Assembly (NCBI GenBank): GCA_030747075.1
Contig: JASLLL010000038.1
Coordinates: 1-19,454 of the forward strand
Origin: Gemmatimonadota bacterium
GTDB lineage: Bacteria > ARS69
Length of the DNA stretch: 19,454 bases
Reading direction: 5' to 3'
Every line of letters begins with the position of its first letter. Within the stretch, counting starts at the first letter, position 1. The notes under the pieces are model-generated. The model made no database searches and had not been told where the DNA came from. It was given only the letters and a program-made list of their open reading frames with translations. Made by a program: the position numbers and the translations under genes. Shown one piece after another: positions 15,045-19,454 of the stretch.

Positions 15045-16757
15045 CTACCGGATACGAACGATCCTCGCCACGACGCTTCCGGATGGTGTGGTGAGCCGCG
15101 CCAGATAGATTCCGGCCGCGACGGGCACGCCCCGGTCGTTGCATCCGTCCCAGCGAACTTGACCATTCGCCTCGGGACCGAGTTGCCAGAGGGCCACGCG
15201 CCGCCCCGCGATGTCGTGCACACACAGGGTCGCTTCGCGGCTCGACCCGGGGCGCGACCACCGCAGCGTGACGGCATCCGCGGACGGGTTCGGCGACGCG
15301 AGGAGGCGGCCGTCGCCCGCGGCGGGCGTCGGTGGCGTCTCCACGCCGGTGGGTGAGTAGAGATGTGCGTCCCATCCACGAAGGACGCCCCACCCGTAGT
15401 CGTTGTCATGCGATCCGGCGCGGGAGGCGGATCCACGGAGATGTGCCGCCAGCTCCATCGGCGGCCAGGCGGGGTGCGCCTCCAGAAGAAGGGCGCCCAC
15501 CCCGGCGGCGATCGGGCAGGAGAACGAAGTGCCGCTCCCCCGTGCGTAGGCGGTGGAGTCAACCGGCAGTCCGACGATCGTGCCTTCGCCCACCGCACAG
15601 AAGTCGGGCTTTGTCCGGCCATCGTAGGTGGGGCCGCGCGAGCTGAAGACAGAGACCACCTCCAGCGTATCGATCGACCCCACGGCCAGAACGCTGTCGC
15701 CGTCGGCGGGCGCGGTCACATGAAGCCAGGGGTCATCCCCTTCGTTCCCGGCGGAGGAGAAGACCGCAATCCCGTTTGCGACCGCCAGATCCCCCGCGAT
15801 CGTGGTCGTGGCGGTGTTTCCGTCCATGTCCGAGTACGCGTACCAGTTCTTGTACCCCAGCGACGAACTCACAATGTCCGCGCCCAGACTGTCGGCCCAC
15901 TCGATGCCCTCGACCCAGTAGTCCTCTTCCACGGAAGTCTCGGAGGTGATGTCCTCGGTCTTTCCCAGCAGGAAGGACGCGCCGAAGGCCGGACCAATGA
16001 GCAACCCGGGCGCGTATCCCGCAATCAGCGACAGCACATACGACCCGTGGTTGTGCTGGTATTCGTTGTCTTCCGGTTCGTTGGACACGATGTTGTCGTC
16101 GTTGATGAAGTCGCGTGCGGCCACCACCGTCACGGAGTCGACGGACTCGTGGACGGTGCTGAATCCGGTGTCGAGGAGACAGACGAGGACGCCCGCGCCC
16201 GTGTATCCCGCCGCATGCAGAAGATCCACCTGATGCGGAAGAAGCTGTGACGCCGAGTGGCCGTAGTCGGGAGTGACCCGGCCGTTCTCGGGGCGCGAAA
16301 GCGAAACGGGCGTCACGGACTCCGGAGTCCGCGCGCCGCGCGCCACCGGTCGAACGGCGGCCACGAAGGGAAGTTGCTCGATGGCTTCCACCTGCGCGGG
16401 CGTCGCGTCCACAGAGATGGAGCCAAGCCAGCGGGAGGTCGCCCGGGGGGAGGCGCCGAGCGCGTACACCTGCCGCCGGTACCGGTCGGGAACGGGCACA
16501 TCGAGCAGATCGACCAGGGAGCTGGCAGGTCGAGTCTTCGCGCGTCGTGCCCGGCATCGGGGAGTGAGCGAAGTGCGCGCCGCTTCCAGCGCCGCCGCTT
16601 CCTCGGCGGGGGAGGCGAGTGCCTTGTCGCGGAAGATCACCCATACGGCGGATGCCTCTTCCTCCGCATCGGAGGCGGCAGGGAGGAGGGCAGCCAGAAC
16701 GGCCACCGCGAACGAAGCTCGGACTCCGTTCGCGGATCGCCGGAACCAGTGGCACAT
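15045..16757 (-). CDS. Divergent secreted subtilisin-family (S8) protease with C-terminal sorting-like domain
   Basis: A 570-residue exported protein. A signal peptide ends near residue 31 (LAALLPAASDA). The propeptide region is about 32-160, with 'GSISVDATPAQVEAIEQLP' typical of an I9-like inhibitor domain. The S8 domain shows Asp196 (CLLDTGFS), His237, oxyanion Asn338 (SSAGNEGD) and Ser411 (GSGTSFSCPIAAG). The histidine motif reads HGSYVLS instead of the usual HGTHVAG, and is followed by 'SFLLGKTEDI' and 'VEEDYWVEGIEWADSLGADI', which mark a subgroup distinct from the protease at 5557-7236. The catalytic triad itself is complete. The C-terminal 85 residues form a FlgD/sorting-like domain (SPNPS at 488-492, DIAGRR at 515-520, WDGCND, AAGIYLARL, end VRIR). 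GGAGGGAAGG stands just before the ATG. It lies 20 bases after the P-domain protein gene and 10 bases before the TPR gene. Confidence 0.91.
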   Translation of the reverse strand: MCHWFRRSANGVRASFAVAVLAALLPAASDAEEEASAVWVIFRDKALASPAEEAAALEAARTSLTPRCRARRAKTRPASSLVDLLDVPVPDRYRRQVYALGASPRATSRWLGSISVDATPAQVEAIEQLPFVAAVRPVARGARTPESVTPVSLSRPENGRVTPDYGHSASQLLPHQVDLLHAAGYTGAGVLVCLLDTGFSTVHESVDSVTVVAARDFINDDNIVSNEPEDNEYQHNHGSYVLSLIAGYAPGLLIGPAFGASFLLGKTEDITSETSVEEDYWVEGIEWADSLGADIVSSSLGYKNWYAYSDMDGNTATTTIAGDLAVANGIAVFSSAGNEGDDPWLHVTAPADGDSVLAVGSIDTLEVVSVFSSRGPTYDGRTKPDFCAVGEGTIVGLPVDSTAYARGSGTSFSCPIAAGVGALLLEAHPAWPPMELAAHLRGSASRAGSHDNDYGWGVLRGWDAHLYSPTGVETPPTPAAGDGRLLASPNPSADAVTLRWSRPGSSREATLCVHDIAGRRVALWQLGPEANGQVRWDGCNDRGVPVAAGIYLARLTTPSGSVVARIVRIR

Positions 16758-16777
16758 ACCCTTCCCTCCGTCAGGCG

Positions 16778-19454
16778 TCAGCGCGTGAGAACCACCTTCT
16801 TCGTCTCGGCGACCTCACCGGCGCGGAACCGGTAGAAGTAGACACCGCTTGCGGTGCGGAGACCTTGAGAGTCCCGGCCGTCCCATGCGGGCTGATGCTG
16901 CCCCGGCGGGAGGAGTTCATCGACCACGGTGGCCACCCTTCTTCCGGTCACATCGTGAATGTCGATGTGTACACGGGTCTCTCCTGCCAACTCGAAGGCG
17001 ATGTGCGTAGCACTGGTGAAGGGGTTGGGGAAGCTGCCGAGAAGTTGCGTGACAGCAGGCCTTCCCACCACCGCGTCCGTCGCGCCGCTTCCGTAGGTGA
17101 GGCGCAGACACCACTGGTTGAGTGTTCCGGTGTCGGCTCCCGCGTTGTCGGAGATGTTGAGCGACCAGCTGCCGCTGATGTCCTCGCCGAGAAGCGCGTC
17201 CAGACTTTCGTCCGGAGTCAGCACCGACGGATACCATCCCACGATGTCGTCCGCGCTCGATCCGCTCCGGTTGTGGAGCGTGACCGAAGTCCCCTTCGGT
17301 GAGACAAGCGTCACGATCAGATCCCCGATCCAGGTGTGCGTGATGTCCACGAACACCTCCACACCCGATACCGAACCGGTGTCGCCCACCACAAGAGGCG
17401 AAGAGATCCCCGGAGACGGCGAATCCGGAATCGGAAGACCCGGACTGTCGCAGAAGTCGGCCGTCACGGTCGAAGTCAGCACGAAGTCCACGCCCGTCAT
17501 GTGCATCCCGTCGACCAGCGTCACATCCGTGCCTTCCGTGCTCCAGCCGGTCTTGGTCGCCACCACGCGGTAGGCCCCCGCGTACAGACCCGAAAGCGTG
17601 TAACTCCCGTCCACGCCCGTCGTCGTGCTTCCTCCGCCGGGAGTCGCCGTCACCGTCACCCCCGACGCGTCCGACTGACCCGCCAGGGAAACCGTGCCAG
17701 ACACCGAACTGGATCCAAGCTCCGGCGTCAGAAGCCAGGTCACCGCGTTCTCCAGAAGAAGAGCGCGGCTTGCGGCGTCCATCGCCGAGTAGTTGAACGC
17801 GAAGAACACAAACTGGCCGCCCTCCGGCGCCGGGTTCGAGTCGTACGCAATCACGCTCGCGTCCGTCGGGTAGTCCGACCACGAACCGACCATCACCGCG
17901 TCCGCAGTCGGCACCAGCGCGTCCTGATCCCCGTAGTTCGCATAGGTCATCGTGACGGGACCGGTGATCACATTCGGAACGCTCATCACATAGTGGCTCG
18001 CATCCGCCACCGTCACCGAACCGCTCTCGTCATGATTCCAGCCGGTCATGTGAAGCACCGGCTCACAGAACGACGCGTCGCCATAGTAGTCGTAGCCGAC
18101 CTCACCGCCCTCCACCAGAAGGTGGCCGCCGGACGCCGCATAGGCCGTGAGTGCGGTACGGAACGCCGCATCGGAGAGCGTCGTCGTGTTGTCCCCGCTG
18201 GAGGTGATCAGAAGATCGTACAGACCCCAGCTTGCCGGATCCGTGGAGGCCATCGTCTCCGTCGTCACCGTGTAGCCGATCGTTTCCAGATCCGCCACCA
18301 GGTCCGCCGCCGCACGGGTCGCTCCCTGCATGAAGCCGGACTCAATGACCCCGCCCGTCTTCTCGTCCAGCTTCGCTTCCGCGAAACTCCGGCCTTTCGC
18401 CGAATCATCGATCACCAAAAGCTCCCCGATCGTCGGATCCAGCACGAAACCCTTCGTCACCACCGGATCGGAAATCGTGATCGGGAGCGTGACGGGAATG
18501 TGCTGCCATGCCTTCACCGTCACCACATAGTCGAAGTACGGAAGTGCCGCAGTCGTGAACGATCCCGTCACCGAGTCACTCAGCGTCTGCGTGAAGAGCG
18601 ACATGTCGTCGCTCCGGTACACCTTCACCGCGGCGGCCAGAGGCGTTCCGGTCCCCGTCTCCGTGATGGTGCCCGTCAGAACACCGCTCGGTGCCGGGGT
18701 GAGGTCCATGTCGTGCACCGTCGAGCCCGCGTTCACGAACACCGACGCTTCGTAGTGCAGGTAGCCGAAGACATCGGTGGAAAGCGTGTAGTCCGCCACC
18801 ACCAGACTGTCCGGAGCGGACCAGCTGCCGTCCACCGCGGAGGTCGCCGTGAAGACCGCGTTCCAGCCCGCGTCGAAGCACTCCACCACCGCGCCGGAGA
18901 TCGGCGAACCGGCGCTGACCACCGTTCCCGTCAGCATCCCGAGCGCTTCCACCACCGGGAACAGTTCCTCGTGCGTGTCGTAACCGCTGACCGCAATCAC
19001 CGCCTGAACGGAAACGAGCGAAAGAGGTATCACCTCCAGCGAGAGCGCCCCCGTCGACTCCTCCGTCCCGCCCGAATGGATCGCCCACAGCGTATGCCCG
19101 GGTTCGGAGACCGTGGCCACGATCGTTCCCGGGAGGTTCAGCGCAAAAGTGTCCGCCAGCCCCACGGCGGTCGTGACCGTGAGATCGGGAGCGGTCAGCG
19201 AAAGCGCGTTCACGCCGAGCGACTCGCGGAAGAGCTCGTAAGTCTCCCCGGGATCCTGGCCGACCATCTCGATCGAGGGGCCGTACGGATAGAGCACATT
19301 CACGACCGCCTCTCCCGAGGCATCGGTCGTCACCACAGCCGAGGTGTAGCCCAACCCGTCCGCCCACACATCGATCCCCGGCTTCGGGGTCACGCCGTCC
19401 GCCTCCATCACCGTCACCGTCACATCCGTCGCCACATTCGCGTCGATGGATGAC
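16778..19454 (-). CDS. Large secreted multi-domain protein with P-domain and sorting-like C-terminus (5' part outside window)
   Basis: The frame stays open to the window edge, so only the last 891 or so residues are seen; the amino end and any catalytic domain are missing. Numbering from GTG 19435 as residue 1: Ig/CNA-like segments at about 1-160, carboxypeptidase-regulatory-like beta-sandwiches at 165-245, 251-335 and 577-653 (for example TTGVDGSYTLSGLYAGAYRV), a Rossmann-like glutamine-amidotransferase-fold region at 338-570 (start 'ELLVIDDS', 'YDLLITSSGD', 'AYAASGGHLLVEGG'), a proprotein-convertase P-domain at 661-782 (VEVFVDITHTWIGDLIVTL), and a FlgD/sorting-like domain at 803-885 (PNPF, DVTGRR, WDGRD, SGVYFYRF, end VVLTR). 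This layout is common in large secreted S8 or C25 peptidases, so a protease head upstream is plausible but unseen. It begins a run of four exported proteins. Confidence 0.85.
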   Translation of the reverse strand, partial: SSIDANVATDVTVTVMEADGVTPKPGIDVWADGLGYTSAVVTTDASGEAVVNVLYPYGPSIEMVGQDPGETYELFRESLGVNALSLTAPDLTVTTAVGLADTFALNLPGTIVATVSEPGHTLWAIHSGGTEESTGALSLEVIPLSLVSVQAVIAVSGYDTHEELFPVVEALGMLTGTVVSAGSPISGAVVECFDAGWNAVFTATSAVDGSWSAPDSLVVADYTLSTDVFGYLHYEASVFVNAGSTVHDMDLTPAPSGVLTGTITETGTGTPLAAAVKVYRSDDMSLFTQTLSDSVTGSFTTAALPYFDYVVTVKAWQHIPVTLPITISDPVVTKGFVLDPTIGELLVIDDSAKGRSFAEAKLDEKTGGVIESGFMQGATRAAADLVADLETIGYTVTTETMASTDPASWGLYDLLITSSGDNTTTLSDAAFRTALTAYAASGGHLLVEGGEVGYDYYGDASFCEPVLHMTGWNHDESGSVTVADASHYVMSVPNVITGPVTMTYANYGDQDALVPTADAVMVGSWSDYPTDASVIAYDSNPAPEGGQFVFFAFNYSAMDAASRALLLENAVTWLLTPELGSSSVSGTVSLAGQSDASGVTVTATPGGGSTTTGVDGSYTLSGLYAGAYRVVATKTGWSTEGTDVTLVDGMHMTGVDFVLTSTVTADFCDSPGLPIPDSPSPGISSPLVVGDTGSVSGVEVFVDITHTWIGDLIVTLVSPKGTSVTLHNRSGSSADDIVGWYPSVLTPDESLDALLGEDISGSWSLNISDNAGADTGTLNQWCLRLTYGSGATDAVVGRPAVTQLLGSFPNPFTSATHIAFELAGETRVHIDIHDVTGRRVATVVDELLPPGQHQPAWDGRDSQGLRTASGVYFYRFRAGEVAETKKVVLTR

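Noticed and set aside
17336-19453. A plus-strand open frame of 705 codons opposite the P-domain protein gene.
   Set aside because: Its protein is very rich in Arg and His without any domain, which is the usual antisense product of GC-rich coding sequence. The minus strand reads clear Ig-like, P-domain and sorting-like domains.

Overview
The window is a GC-rich bacterial segment, almost fully coding, with no RNA genes, CRISPR array or transposon that I can see. Three of its secreted proteins end in a FlgD-like/type-A-sorting-like immunoglobulin domain, and there are many lipoproteins, TPR and FG-GAP/ASPIC-UnbV proteins. This mix is typical of FCB-group and neighbouring uncultured lineages (for example Eisenbacteria- or Krumholzibacteriota-like bacteria). 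That placement is inferred from protein style, not from a marker gene.

Region 1 (31-4121, minus strand) is a tightly packed five-gene operon, had-oah-dch-SDR-rrf2. Had, Oah and Dch are the three enzymes of the 'modified beta-oxidation' branch of anaerobic benzoyl-CoA degradation. They take cyclohexadienoyl-CoA, the product of benzoyl-CoA reductase, to 3-hydroxypimeloyl-CoA. The SDR could carry out the next oxidation, and an Rrf2-type regulator closes the operon. All genes are joined by 1- or 4-base start/stop overlaps. A near-consensus promoter (TTGACC-N17-TATAAA) lies upstream, and its spacer holds a perfect 6-2-6 palindrome, a good candidate operator. No benzoyl-CoA reductase gene is in the window.

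Region 2 (4298-7236, plus strand) holds a divergently transcribed M28 metallopeptidase with transmembrane helices built into the peptidase region, then a secreted subtilisin (S8) with a C-terminal sorting-like domain. An 11-bp GC-rich hairpin at 7261-7290 separates this subtilisin from the convergent carB.

Region 3 (7324-11834, minus strand) is carA-carB, encoding carbamoyl-phosphate synthetase for pyrimidine and arginine synthesis. It has its own probable promoter, which overlaps the stop codon of the gene upstream.

Region 4 (11892-19454, minus strand) is a run of four exported proteins. They are a large multi-domain surface protein (cut by the window end) with a P-domain and sorting-like tail, a second, divergent S8 protease, a TPR lipoprotein, and an FG-GAP/ASPIC-UnbV (CRTAC1-type) lipoprotein whose GTG start overlaps the TPR stop. 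This envelope cluster is the least understood part of the window. The aromatic operon with its operator-like palindrome is the most specific metabolic finding.
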